Source: Phascolarctobacterium_A sp902463975 (GTDB lineage: Bacteria > Bacillota > Negativicutes > Acidaminococcales > Acidaminococcaceae). Taken from it: DNA of 53,463 bases. Below, one piece after another: positions 42,451-49,757 of this stretch. Position 1 is the stretch's first letter. Every line of letters begins with the position of its first letter. The position numbers and the translations under genes are program-made. Below the pieces are notes generated by a model. That model had not been told where the DNA came from. It did no database searches and saw only the letters and a program-made list of their open reading frames with translations. The DNA is taken from positions 1 through 53,463 of the forward strand of contig NZ_CABQHJ010000019.1 of the NCBI RefSeq assembly GCF_902463975.1. The letters are read 5' to 3'.

Positions 42451-42672
42451 ATGAAAACATTAAAAGAAGTTCCTGTTGGTGAAACAGTTACCGTTGCCAA
42501 GCTCGTTGGCGAGGGTGCGGTAAAAAGACGTATTATGGATATGGGCGTGACTAAGGGTGTGAGCGTATTTGTACGCAAGGTTGCACCGCTGGGCGATCCG
42601 GTGGAGGTAACAGTACGTGGCTATGAGCTGTCACTGCGTAACGGCGAGGCTGAACACATCGTTGTAGAATAA
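42451..42672 (+). CDS. feoA: FeoA-like SH3-domain protein (second copy)
   Basis: 73 residues, with the FeoA pattern KRRIMDMGVTKGVSVFVRKVAPLGDPVEVTVRGYELSLR. The start at 42451 has GGAGG five bases upstream. An earlier ATG at 42433 has no SD. The two FeoA copies differ clearly and probably have distinct contacts with FeoB, a layout common in anaerobic Firmicutes. Confidence 0.92.
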   Translation: MKTLKEVPVGETVTVAKLVGEGAVKRRIMDMGVTKGVSVFVRKVAPLGDPVEVTVRGYELSLRNGEAEHIVVE

Positions 42673-42685
42673 TTGGAGGGAAAAG

Positions 42686-44833
42686 ATGAAACAGATCAAG
42701 ATTGCCCTGATTGGTAACCCTAACTGCGGCAAAACAACAATGTTTAATGATTTGACCGGTTCCAACCAATATGTTGGTAACTGGCCCGGCGTAACTGTAG
42801 AGAAAAAAGAAGGCGGCCTCAAAGGTCATGATGATGTAATTATTACTGACCTGCCCGGTATTTATTCCTTGTCTCCGTACACTTTGGAGGAGGTTGTTTC
42901 CCGTAACTATCTGCTGCAAAATGATGTTGACGGCGTACTGAATCTGGTTGACGGCTCCAACATCGAACGTAACCTGTACCTGACTACTCAGGTTATGGAG
43001 ATGAGTTATCCTGTAACTATTGCTTTGAACATGATTGATATCGTGCGCAAGAACGGCGATAAGATTGATACCGCTAAACTGGCTGCCGAGCTTGGCTGCG
43101 AGATTGTGGAAACCTCCGCACTGCAGGGTGAAGGCACCGGTGAGGCTGCCGAAAAAGCAATTAAAGCTGTCGGCGGTGCTGCACCGAAATATATGCGCTT
43201 CTGCAGCGAAGTTGAGGATGCTCTGACTGCGATTGCCCGCGAAGCAGGCAACAAGGTGCACGGTATGAGCGAGCGCTGGCTGCTGGTAAAGCTGTTTGAG
43301 CGTGATAAGAAAATTGCTGATGCTTTGGGCCTGAGTGAGGGCGAGCAGGCTAAGATTGAAGAAATCGTTGCAGCTTGTGAAGAAGCATTGGATGATGATG
43401 CCGAAAGCATTATTACCAACGAGCGTTATAACTACATTGGCGAGCTGATGAGCAATGCAGTTGTCAAAGGCCAGACCGGTCTGACGATTTCCGATAAAAT
43501 CGACAGTATTGTAACGAACCGTTTCCTGGCTTTGCCGATTTTCGCGATTATCATGTTCCTGGTTTACTACATTGCTGTAGAAACCGTAGGTACTGTTGTA
43601 ACCGACTTTACCAATGATACATTGTTCGGCGAATGGATTCAGCCTTGGGTGCAGGAGCACATGGAGGCTGCCGAATGTGAGGATTGGCTGGTATCTCTTG
43701 TTGTTGACGGTATTATCGGCGGCATTGGCGCACCGATCGGTTTTGCTCCGCAGATGGCCATTGTCTTCCTGCTGTTGAGCTTTTTGGAGGACTGCGGTTA
43801 TATGGCGCGTGTGGCCTTCATTATGGACCGTTTCTTCCGTCAGTTCGGCATGAGCGGCAAGAGCTTCATTCCTCTGCTGATTTCTGCAGGCTGCGGCGTA
43901 CCGGGTATCATGGCTTCCCGTACTATTGAAAACGAAACCGACCGTCGTCTGACTATCATGACTACAACCTTTATCCCCTGTGGCGCTAAGCTGCCTGTTA
44001 TTGCTTTGCTTTCCGGTGCTATTATGGGCGGTGACTGGTACATGGCTCCGATTATGTACTTTGTCGGCTTCTTCGCTGTAATTACTGCTTGCATCATTCT
44101 GAAAAAGACTGAGCTGTTTGCCGGTGATCCTGCTCCGTTCGTTATGGAGCTGCCGCCGTACCATCTGCCTGCTGCCAAAAACGTGCTGCTGCATACCTGG
44201 GAGCGTGTTGCAGGCTTCCTGAAAAAAGCCGGTACTATTATCTTCCTGTGCTGCGTTGTTATGTGGTTCCTGGCAAGCTTTGGTATTGATGAAGGCTCTG
44301 TTGCTATGGTTGATACTGAAAAGAGCTTTGTTGCTTATATCGGTAATGGTCTTGCTCCTATCTTCGCTCCTTTGGGCTTTGACAGCTGGCAGGCTGTGGC
44401 TGCTGCTTTCTCCGGCTTTGTGGCTAAGGAGTCTATCGTCAGCACGATGGCTATTCTCTCCGGCTTGGCTGATGCAGCTGAGGATGAGCCTGATTTGTGG
44501 ACTGCTGTTATGGCGTTCTTCCCGAGTGCGGTTGCAGCGTTCTCCTTCCTGGTGTTCAACCTGCTGGATTCTCCCTGCCTGGCAGCGATTTCCACTATGA
44601 GCCAGGAGATGAACAGCAAGAAGTGGACCTGGGCAACTATCCTCTTCCAAAACCTGTATGCTTACAGCATTTGCCTGATGGTTTACCAGTTCGGCAGAGT
44701 GTTTGTCGGCGGTGAAGCGTTCAGCTTTGGTACCGGCGTGGCTGTTGTTTTCCTGATTGCGTTCCTGTATCTGCTCTTCCGTCCAGCTAAGAAATATAAC
44801 AAAGAGACGGTTATGAGCATTGATGCAAAATAA
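42686..44833 (+). CDS. feoB: ferrous iron transporter FeoB
   Basis: 715 residues. The N-terminal G domain has G1 GNPNCGKT (10-17), G3 DLPG (55-58) and G4 NMID (115-118). A helical switch domain and the membrane part follow, with conserved GCGVPGIMASRTI and GAKLPVIALLSGAI segments. It imports Fe2+ across the inner membrane. SD TGGAGGG. It is 13 bases downstream of the second feoA. Confidence 0.97.
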   Translation: MKQIKIALIGNPNCGKTTMFNDLTGSNQYVGNWPGVTVEKKEGGLKGHDDVIITDLPGIYSLSPYTLEEVVSRNYLLQNDVDGVLNLVDGSNIERNLYLTTQVMEMSYPVTIALNMIDIVRKNGDKIDTAKLAAELGCEIVETSALQGEGTGEAAEKAIKAVGGAAPKYMRFCSEVEDALTAIAREAGNKVHGMSERWLLVKLFERDKKIADALGLSEGEQAKIEEIVAACEEALDDDAESIITNERYNYIGELMSNAVVKGQTGLTISDKIDSIVTNRFLALPIFAIIMFLVYYIAVETVGTVVTDFTNDTLFGEWIQPWVQEHMEAAECEDWLVSLVVDGIIGGIGAPIGFAPQMAIVFLLLSFLEDCGYMARVAFIMDRFFRQFGMSGKSFIPLLISAGCGVPGIMASRTIENETDRRLTIMTTTFIPCGAKLPVIALLSGAIMGGDWYMAPIMYFVGFFAVITACIILKKTELFAGDPAPFVMELPPYHLPAAKNVLLHTWERVAGFLKKAGTIIFLCCVVMWFLASFGIDEGSVAMVDTEKSFVAYIGNGLAPIFAPLGFDSWQAVAAAFSGFVAKESIVSTMAILSGLADAAEDEPDLWTAVMAFFPSAVAAFSFLVFNLLDSPCLAAISTMSQEMNSKKWTWATILFQNLYAYSICLMVYQFGRVFVGGEAFSFGTGVAVVFLIAFLYLLFRPAKKYNKETVMSIDAK

Positions 44834-44847
44834 AAGAGGTGTTTCGT

Positions 44848-45018
44848 ATGGCAACCTGGATTATTGGTCTGATTATTGTTGGTTGTGTGTATTTGGCATC
44901 CAAGCAGGTCATCAAGGCACATAAAACCGGTGGCTGCATTGGCTGTGATGCCGGCGGCGGTAAGGCTTGCTGCCCGCATTGCAAGCATACGACAACTGTA
45001 AATCTTCGTAAGAAATAA
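44848..45018 (+). CDS. FeoB-associated Cys-rich small membrane protein
   Basis: 56 residues: one N-terminal membrane helix (about 3-19) and a Cys-rich tail with CIGC, CCPHC and a basic end. Such proteins are typically encoded after feoB (a FeoC-like or FeoB-associated Cys-rich family) and may help oligomerise or gate FeoB. The start has SD AGAGGTG, 14 bases after feoB, and a strong terminator follows. Confidence 0.85.
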   Translation: MATWIIGLIIVGCVYLASKQVIKAHKTGGCIGCDAGGGKACCPHCKHTTTVNLRKK

Positions 45019-45039
45019 TTTTAGTATGATGAGTATTGA

Positions 45040-45068
45040 AGGGCCGCGCGTTCGCGCGGCTCTTTTTA
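45040..45068 (+). terminator. terminator of the feo operon
   Basis: GCCGCGCG, TT, CGCGCGGC with flanking A-T pairs, then five T. Confidence 0.9.
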
Positions 45069-45094
45069 TGTTTGTTAGAGCTTTTTCTTGCCTG

Positions 45095-45597
45095 CCCCAT
45101 AGGGGAAGGTGCCGAGCGAAGTGAGACGGAGAAGGGACTGTGTGCATCGCAATTGATATATCGCAACCCTTCCGTCTGCTCGCAAAGCTCGCAGCCACCT
45201 TCCCTTTCAGGGAAGATATAATGATATATTGAAACTCTAACTTTCTATATGCTCCCTGAAAGGGAGCTGGCATCGCCGCAGGCGATGACTGAGGGTTGTT
45301 TCATTTTGCAGTTAACATGTCTTTGACTTTAAGCTTTCTTCTTGCCTCTCCTAGGGGAGAGGTGGCATCGCAAAGCGATGACGGAGAGGGGAATGTGTGC
45401 ATCGCAATTAAATATCGCAACCCTTTCGTCTGCTCGCAAAGCTCGCAGCCACCTTCCCTTTCAGGGAAGATATAATGATATATTGAACCTCTAACTTTCT
45501 ATATGCTCCCTGCAAGGGAGCTGGCATCGCCGTAGGCGATGACTGAGGGTTGTGTCCCATAAGGGAAAGCTGCCGAGCGAAGTGAGGCGGAAGGGAA
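45095..45597. repeat. array of seven two-hairpin palindromic repeat units
   Basis: Seven units of about 42-52 bp: 45095-45136, 45164-45215 (inverted), 45251-45298, 45346-45391, 45418-45469 (inverted), 45505-45552 and 45556-45597. Each has a first hairpin of G/C palindrome type (for example GCTCCCTGAAAGGGAGC), a TGGC or TGCC joint, a second hairpin (GCATCGC/GCGATG or GAGCGAAGTGAG type) and an end like GACGGAGAGGG or GACTGAGGGTTG. A block of about 155 bp (units 2-3, from about 45140) is repeated almost exactly from about 45395 (units 5-6). No ORF is present. They resemble REP-like or MITE-like repeats. Confidence 0.8.
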
Positions 45598-45644
45598 ATT
45601 TTTCTACACTATATAGTATTAAAATATTAATAAAACACTATATG

Positions 45645-45672
45645 TTGACAATTGCGGAATTTTGTGTATAAT
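45645..45672 (+). promoter_or_regulatory. promoter of the ZTP riboswitch transcript
   Basis: TTGACA (45645-45650), 16-base spacer, TATAAT (45667-45672). Confidence 0.85.
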
Positions 45673-45689
45673 AGAGTCATAACCTAATG

Positions 45690-45763
45690 CAGTCTGCTTC
45701 CTGACGGATGAGTGGAATTGACCACGTGGAGGCAGATGAATGTATGCGCCGACCGTCTGGGCA
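45690..45763 (+). promoter_or_regulatory. ZTP (pfl-motif) riboswitch
   Basis: The 5' part reads CTGACGG, then GTGG-N6-CCAC and GTGGAGG. The 3' part ends in GCCGACCGTCTGGGCA, the hallmark block of the pfl/ZTP class (CCGCCTGGGCA in the consensus). Known members sense ZTP/ZMP, signals of 10-formyl-tetrahydrofolate shortage, and control folate, purine and formate genes. This fits an OFA-type carrier downstream. Class assignment is by recall of the consensus. Confidence 0.75.
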
Positions 45764-45784
45764 AAATCGCCCAGACGTTTTTTC
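45754..45784 (+). terminator. ZTP riboswitch terminator
   Basis: CGTCTGGGC pairs with GCCCAGACG over six bases, then six T. The 5' arm is the conserved 3' block of the aptamer, so ligand binding and termination are mutually exclusive. Confidence 0.9.
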
Positions 45785-45844
45785 TTTATAAGGAGCAAAA
45801 GGAAAACCCGGGTGACTAGGTAATACTTATAAAGAGAGGTATTC

Positions 45845-47056
45845 ATGATGCAACAGACAAAAAACAGATGGCTGATCGTGCTGGCAGCCATCGGCATTCA
45901 CATCAGCATTGGCAGCGTATACGCATGGAGTGTACTGACGAAGCCTATTATGCAGGCTATGGGTTTTTCGCTGAAGGAGGTTACCTGGACCTTTTCACTG
46001 GCGATTTTGTTTCTGGGTACTTCTGCGGGCTTTTTGGGAACGTATGTTGAAAAATACGGTCCGCGCCGCAGCGGTCTGATATCCATGTGCTTTTTCGTAA
46101 GCGGTCTGTTGGGCACGGCCTACGCACTGACACAGCACAGCTTGCTGATGTTATATCTTTTTTACGGCGTTATCGGCGGTATCGGTCTGGGAACAGGCTA
46201 TATTACCCCGGTGTCTACACTGGTAAAGTGGTTCCCCAATAATCGCGGTCTTGCAACCGGCCTGGCGATTATGGGCTTTGGCTTTGCCAGCCTCGTTGCA
46301 GGTCCGTTGATGCAGATTTTGATTGCTAAATACGGCCTGGTAGAAAACTTTGTGATTCTGGCCTGCATTTATGCAGTGGTTATGACTGCTTCCGCACTTT
46401 ATCTGGAGGCGCCGAAGCAGGAAACTGCAGCAGGCAAAGGACAGTTTAAGGTAAAGATGCCTGAGCATGTGCAGTACACCGTGAAGGAGGCTATGCACAC
46501 CTGGCAGTTCTATGCTTTGTGGTGGATTTTCTTTACGAACATCACCTGCGGTATCGGCCTTTTAGCGGTAGCATCGCCTATGGCACAGGAGGTTATCGGT
46601 ATGTCTCCGATTGCGGCGGCGTCTATGGTTGGTATTATCGGCCTGCTGAACGGCGGCGGTCGTATTGTGTGGTCCACTGTTTCCGACTATATTGGCCGTG
46701 CGAATACGTATCTGGCATTTTTCGTTATCGAGATTGTGGCCTTCTACCTTTTGGGTGGCGTAAATGAAAGCTTTATGTTCCAACTGCTGGTGTTCATCAT
46801 CATCACCTGCTACGGCGGCGGTTTTTCCTGCATGCCGGCGTATCTGAGCGATTTGTTCGGCACCAAGCAGCTGAGCGCAATCCACGGGCGTATTTTAACA
46901 GCATGGGGCCTGGCAGGTATTGCAGGACCGCTGCTTTTATCCGTAATTTACGAGCGCACACACAGCTACAGCTTTACCCTGTACTTCTTCAGCGTCTGCT
47001 TTGTAGTAAGCCTGCTGCTGGCAGCAGTGCTTAAGCTGAAGGGCAAAACTGCCTGA
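45845..47056 (+). CDS. OFA-family MFS transporter (oxalate/formate antiporter-like)
   Basis: 403 residues with 12 membrane segments. The N-terminal GIHISIGSVYAWSVLTKPI and YGVIGGIGLGTGYITPV segments are typical of the oxalate/formate antiporter family. Members carry small carboxylates, and the ZTP riboswitch upstream favours formate here (inference). AGAGG precedes two adjacent ATG codons (45845 and 45848). Confidence 0.85.
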   Translation: MMQQTKNRWLIVLAAIGIHISIGSVYAWSVLTKPIMQAMGFSLKEVTWTFSLAILFLGTSAGFLGTYVEKYGPRRSGLISMCFFVSGLLGTAYALTQHSLLMLYLFYGVIGGIGLGTGYITPVSTLVKWFPNNRGLATGLAIMGFGFASLVAGPLMQILIAKYGLVENFVILACIYAVVMTASALYLEAPKQETAAGKGQFKVKMPEHVQYTVKEAMHTWQFYALWWIFFTNITCGIGLLAVASPMAQEVIGMSPIAAASMVGIIGLLNGGGRIVWSTVSDYIGRANTYLAFFVIEIVAFYLLGGVNESFMFQLLVFIIITCYGGGFSCMPAYLSDLFGTKQLSAIHGRILTAWGLAGIAGPLLLSVIYERTHSYSFTLYFFSVCFVVSLLLAAVLKLKGKTA

Positions 47057-47122
47057 GCTTTTGTTTGATGAAGCTATTTACATTGTAAAATCACTTTTTT
47101 AGCTAAAAAAACGAAAAATTTT

Positions 47123-47165
47123 AAGCGTCCTACCCTAAAATAGCATTTTGGGTGGGGCGCTTTTT
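47123..47165 (+). terminator. terminator upstream of the first lipoprotein gene
   Basis: AGCGTCC...GGGGCGCT-type hairpin: CTACCCTAAAAT with ATTTTGGGTGG-like pairing (several G-U), followed by five T. A -10 box TATAAT lies at 47178-47183. The same hairpin-promoter cassette recurs at 47800. Confidence 0.75.
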
Positions 47166-47229
47166 CGCTCTCAGGCATATAATGAGCGTAGAGAAAAAAA
47201 TATTCTGCTGGATAAAGGAGGCGTACATT

Positions 47230-47769
47230 ATGAAAAAGCATTTTAAGTATTTGGCTACGGCAGGTTTGATTGCTGCGCTGTTTTTGTCGGCAGGCTGCGG
47301 CGATGATGCCAAGGATAAGAAGCCTGCGCCTGAGCCGGAGAAAAAGGTGGAGAATGTTGTAGTAAAACCTCAGGACGGAAAATATTACAGATATCCCGAT
47401 TACATTAAGGATGTGACCAAAACACCGAAGATGACACCGGAAATAGTTAAGTACATTGATGATTTTGCCTCGACGCTTAAATTCCACCCGGATTCCAAGG
47501 GCAAATTCACCAATAACTCCCTGATAAAGAATCCGGAAGAAAAAATTCACTATATCAATATGTCTGCTCTTGGTCCAAATCATAACAATAAGATCAAGTT
47601 TAAGAATTCCAAAGGTAAGGAAGTTTATCAGCAGGAGGTTTACAGCATCAATATGACGATAGATGCCGCTACCGATAAATTAAAGTCTGTAAGATGCTCT
47701 ATTTTTGAACAGAATCCGGATATTCCTGATGGCAAAACTACATATGTTGTGAAAAAAAGATTTGATTAA
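47230..47769 (+). CDS. lipoprotein of unknown function, copy 1
   Basis: 179 residues. Lipobox LSAGC (Cys23), then an acidic, Pro/Lys-rich linker and a soluble domain beginning VVVKPQDGKYYRYPDYIKDV. Start at 47230 with SD AAAGGAGG. A close paralogue follows at 47915. No known domain is recognised. The shared ending IFEQNPDIPDGKTTYVV is fully conserved between the copies, so this end is probably functionally important. Confidence 0.8.
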   Translation: MKKHFKYLATAGLIAALFLSAGCGDDAKDKKPAPEPEKKVENVVVKPQDGKYYRYPDYIKDVTKTPKMTPEIVKYIDDFASTLKFHPDSKGKFTNNSLIKNPEEKIHYINMSALGPNHNNKIKFKNSKGKEVYQQEVYSINMTIDAATDKLKSVRCSIFEQNPDIPDGKTTYVVKKRFD

Positions 47770-47799
47770 CCTGCTTTAGCATAAATCAATAAAAATTTT

Positions 47800-47842
47800 G
47801 AGCGTCCTACCCTAAAACGGCTTTTGGGGTGGGGCGCTTTTT
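47800..47842 (+). terminator. terminator between the lipoprotein copies
   Basis: Same hairpin as at 47123, with compensating changes in the loop-proximal pairs (CCCTAAAA with TTTTGGGG), then five T. It is followed by TATAAT at 47855-47860, the start of the second copy's promoter. Confidence 0.78.
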
Positions 47843-47914
47843 CGCTCTCTGGCATATAATAAGCGTAGAGAAAAGCAAAAAGCTTAAGCAGATGTAAAAA
47901 AGGAGGCGAAGTTT

Positions 47915-48454
47915 ATGAAAAAGCAATGGAAGTATCTGGCTACAGCAGGTCTGCTGGTAGCGCTGCTTTTGGCGGCAGGCTGCGGTGATGATGTCAAGGA
48001 TAAAAAGCCTGCGCCTGAGCCCGATAAGAAGGTGGAGAATGTTGTAGTAAAACCTCAGGACGGAAAATATTACAGATATCCCAGTTACATTAAGGATGTA
48101 ACGCAAACACCTAAAATTACGCCGGAAATGCTTAAGTACATTGATGATTTTGCATCGACGCTTGAATTCCACCCGTCTTACAATGGTAAATTCGTCAATG
48201 ATTCCAAGATAAATAATCCTAATGAAAAATATCATGCTGTTTATCTGTATGCCATTGGTCCCAAGCATAATAAGAAGATAAAGTTTAAAAATTCCAAAGG
48301 GAAGGAAGTTTATCAGCATCAGGTTTACACCATCAATATGCAGGTAGAGGCTGCTACCGGTAAATTAACGTCTGTACTATGCTCTATTTTCGAGCAGAAT
48401 CCGGATATTCCTGACGGCAAAACTACATATGTTGTGAGAAAATCCTTTGATTGA
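47915..48454 (+). CDS. lipoprotein of unknown function, copy 2
   Basis: 179 residues, same length as copy 1 and strongly similar throughout, with lipobox LAAGC (Cys23). Differences concentrate between residues 95 and 125. SD AAAGGAGG. It arose by tandem duplication that included the upstream hairpin and promoter, so each copy is its own transcription unit. Function unknown. Confidence 0.8.
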   Translation: MKKQWKYLATAGLLVALLLAAGCGDDVKDKKPAPEPDKKVENVVVKPQDGKYYRYPSYIKDVTQTPKITPEMLKYIDDFASTLEFHPSYNGKFVNDSKINNPNEKYHAVYLYAIGPKHNKKIKFKNSKGKEVYQHQVYTINMQVEAATGKLTSVLCSIFEQNPDIPDGKTTYVVRKSFD

Positions 48455-48562
48455 GCTGCACTTTGAAATGGTGTTATGGTCTTTGCTAAGAATGAAATGC
48501 TTATCTTTACAAGCTGCCGATGAAAAGCAGTATATGTGGTAGTGAGATAAGTAAACTGCTGT

Positions 48563-48594
48563 GAGCCGCTGCGCGTAAGCGTGGCGGCTTTTTG
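48563..48594 (+). terminator. terminator after lipoprotein copy 2
   Basis: AGCCGC with GCGGCT, inner CGC with GCG around GTAA, then five T. Confidence 0.85.
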
Positions 48595-48674
48595 AAGTGG
48601 TAAATAAATACTCAGAGTATGAAGTCTATGGTATAATGATATATAGATAGGATACTTGAATGGAGGTAATTGTT

Positions 48675-48953
48675 ATGACGAACTATTACAGCACTATAAA
48701 TGAGGTTGTTCTTACTTTTTCTAATATTGCACGTAACAAAGATGGTTTTGCAAGTATTGTAGCTCGTTTTGAACGTCCGAATGCTACTGGTTTTGATTTT
48801 TCGGAGTGGCAGCTTCCGTGCATTGCGAATACTAAGGCCTTTGGTTTTTCAGAGGATGATATTATGATGCAGGAGCGTTATTTGCGTAATAATATGCCTT
48901 TGATTTGGGAAATGGCGAGGGAAAAGGAGAAGGAGATGCAAAAAAGTGCCTAA
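48675..48953 (+). CDS. small hypothetical protein of the DUF4160 cassette
   Basis: 92 residues, soluble, with a Glu/Lys-rich C-terminal helix. The start at 48675 has TGGAGG. A TATAAT at 48632-48637 may be its -10 box. It overlaps the next gene by 8 bp. No family is recognised. Codon use is A/T-rich compared with the housekeeping genes around it, suggesting an acquired cassette. Confidence 0.6.
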   Translation: MTNYYSTINEVVLTFSNIARNKDGFASIVARFERPNATGFDFSEWQLPCIANTKAFGFSEDDIMMQERYLRNNMPLIWEMAREKEKEMQKSA

Positions 48954-49203
48954 AGCGTTACTTGATTTTATGGGATATGTCTTTTTCTTTTGGTCGCGCG
49001 AAGATGGCGAACCGCCTCATGTTCATGTATGCAAAGGCGCTCCGTCAAAGGTGTCTGCAAAATTTTGGATAAAAGATGATGAGATTATTATGGAGCATAA
49101 TGATGCGCAGATTCCTGCTAAGGATTTGAAAAAGATTCAGATGTATATTAGCTTAAATAAGAAGGATATTATTTATGAGTGGTTCAGACATTTTGGACAG
49201 TAA
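48946..49203 (+). CDS. DUF4160-domain protein
   Basis: 85 residues. The pattern FFWSREDGEPPHVHV followed by AKFWI and a C-terminal helix matches the DUF4160 family. Those genes are usually paired with a DUF2442-type or similar small partner and are suspected toxin-antitoxin components. The start is GTG (48946) inside the preceding gene. Function is unproven. Confidence 0.8.
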   Translation: MPKALLDFMGYVFFFWSREDGEPPHVHVCKGAPSKVSAKFWIKDDEIIMEHNDAQIPAKDLKKIQMYISLNKKDIIYEWFRHFGQ

Positions 49204-49423
49204 GGCAGATGTTTATGCTTTAGCAGATGCTGCTGAGGTTATCGTTCAAGGATATGCATTTTTTGATAGAGGCGACAGTGTTACTATAATCAATTTGCAT
49301 AAGCCAAATGAGTTTGCCCGTTTTTATAACAACGAGCTAATTGAAACCAATATGGACGATATTGAAGCGTATAAGGTTAATAAGCTTTATCAGGCTAATG
49401 TAAAGTATATGGAGAAGGATTAA
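49175..49423 (+). CDS. small hypothetical protein, partner of the DUF4160 gene
   Basis: 82 residues, overlapping the DUF4160 gene by 29 bp. The middle reads YAFFDRGDSVTIINLHKPNEFARFY, ending in a helical Tyr/Lys-rich tail. It may take the place of the DUF2442 partner. AAGAAGG lies about 9 bases before the ATG. I do not recognise a named family. Confidence 0.6.
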   Translation: MSGSDILDSKADVYALADAAEVIVQGYAFFDRGDSVTIINLHKPNEFARFYNNELIETNMDDIEAYKVNKLYQANVKYMEKD

Positions 49424-49454
49424 TGTAAAGAAGTCGATAAATCCTTTCTCCCTC

Positions 49455-49484
49455 TTGACAATCCCACCTGTTCCTTGCTAAGAT
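49455..49484 (+). promoter_or_regulatory. valS promoter
   Basis: TTGACA (49455-49460), 18-base spacer, TAAGAT (49479-49484). Confidence 0.7.
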
Positions 49485-49489
49485 ATAGA

Positions 49490-49735
49490 GTATAGCAAAA
49501 TATCTACAGGCGAGGAACGAGAGGCTTATCTCCGTAAAGCCACTAAAGAGAAGCAGCGGTTGGTGCAAGCTGTGTGGCGGTGAGGTGAGTGTAGCTCGGG
49601 AGCTGTTTTGCTGAACATTGCAGTAGGCAAAAACGTGCGCACACGTTACGTGCATTGAGTGCCTTGTGCAAAAAGCATAAGGAAGATAGGTGGTACCACG
49701 ATTATTCGCCCTGTCCGTAAAGGACAGGGCTTGTT
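49490..49735 (+). promoter_or_regulatory. T-box leader of valS
   Basis: Stem I has the AGAGA element and the GGTG apical loop (TTGGTGCAAGC, about 49560-49570). The T-box sequence GGTGGTACCACG (49689-49700) precedes a terminator. The specifier is probably the Val codon GTA at 49591-49593 or the adjacent GTG. Uncharged tRNA-Val should stabilise the antiterminator and switch valS on. Confidence 0.88.
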
Positions 49736-49741
49736 TATTTT
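49708..49741 (+). terminator. T-box terminator before valS
   Basis: GCCCTGTCC with GGACAGGGC over GTAAA, then TTGTTTATTTT. Confidence 0.9.
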
Positions 49742-49757
49742 AAGGAGGAATTTTTTT

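Noticed and set aside
42551..44854. 767-codon open frame opposite feoB
   Set aside because: feoB is unambiguous by its GTPase and membrane motifs. The antisense frame has no SD and no recognisable domains.
45095..45597. the repeat array as a CRISPR locus
   Set aside because: Units are palindromic, occur in both orientations and have irregular spacing. No cas genes are present.
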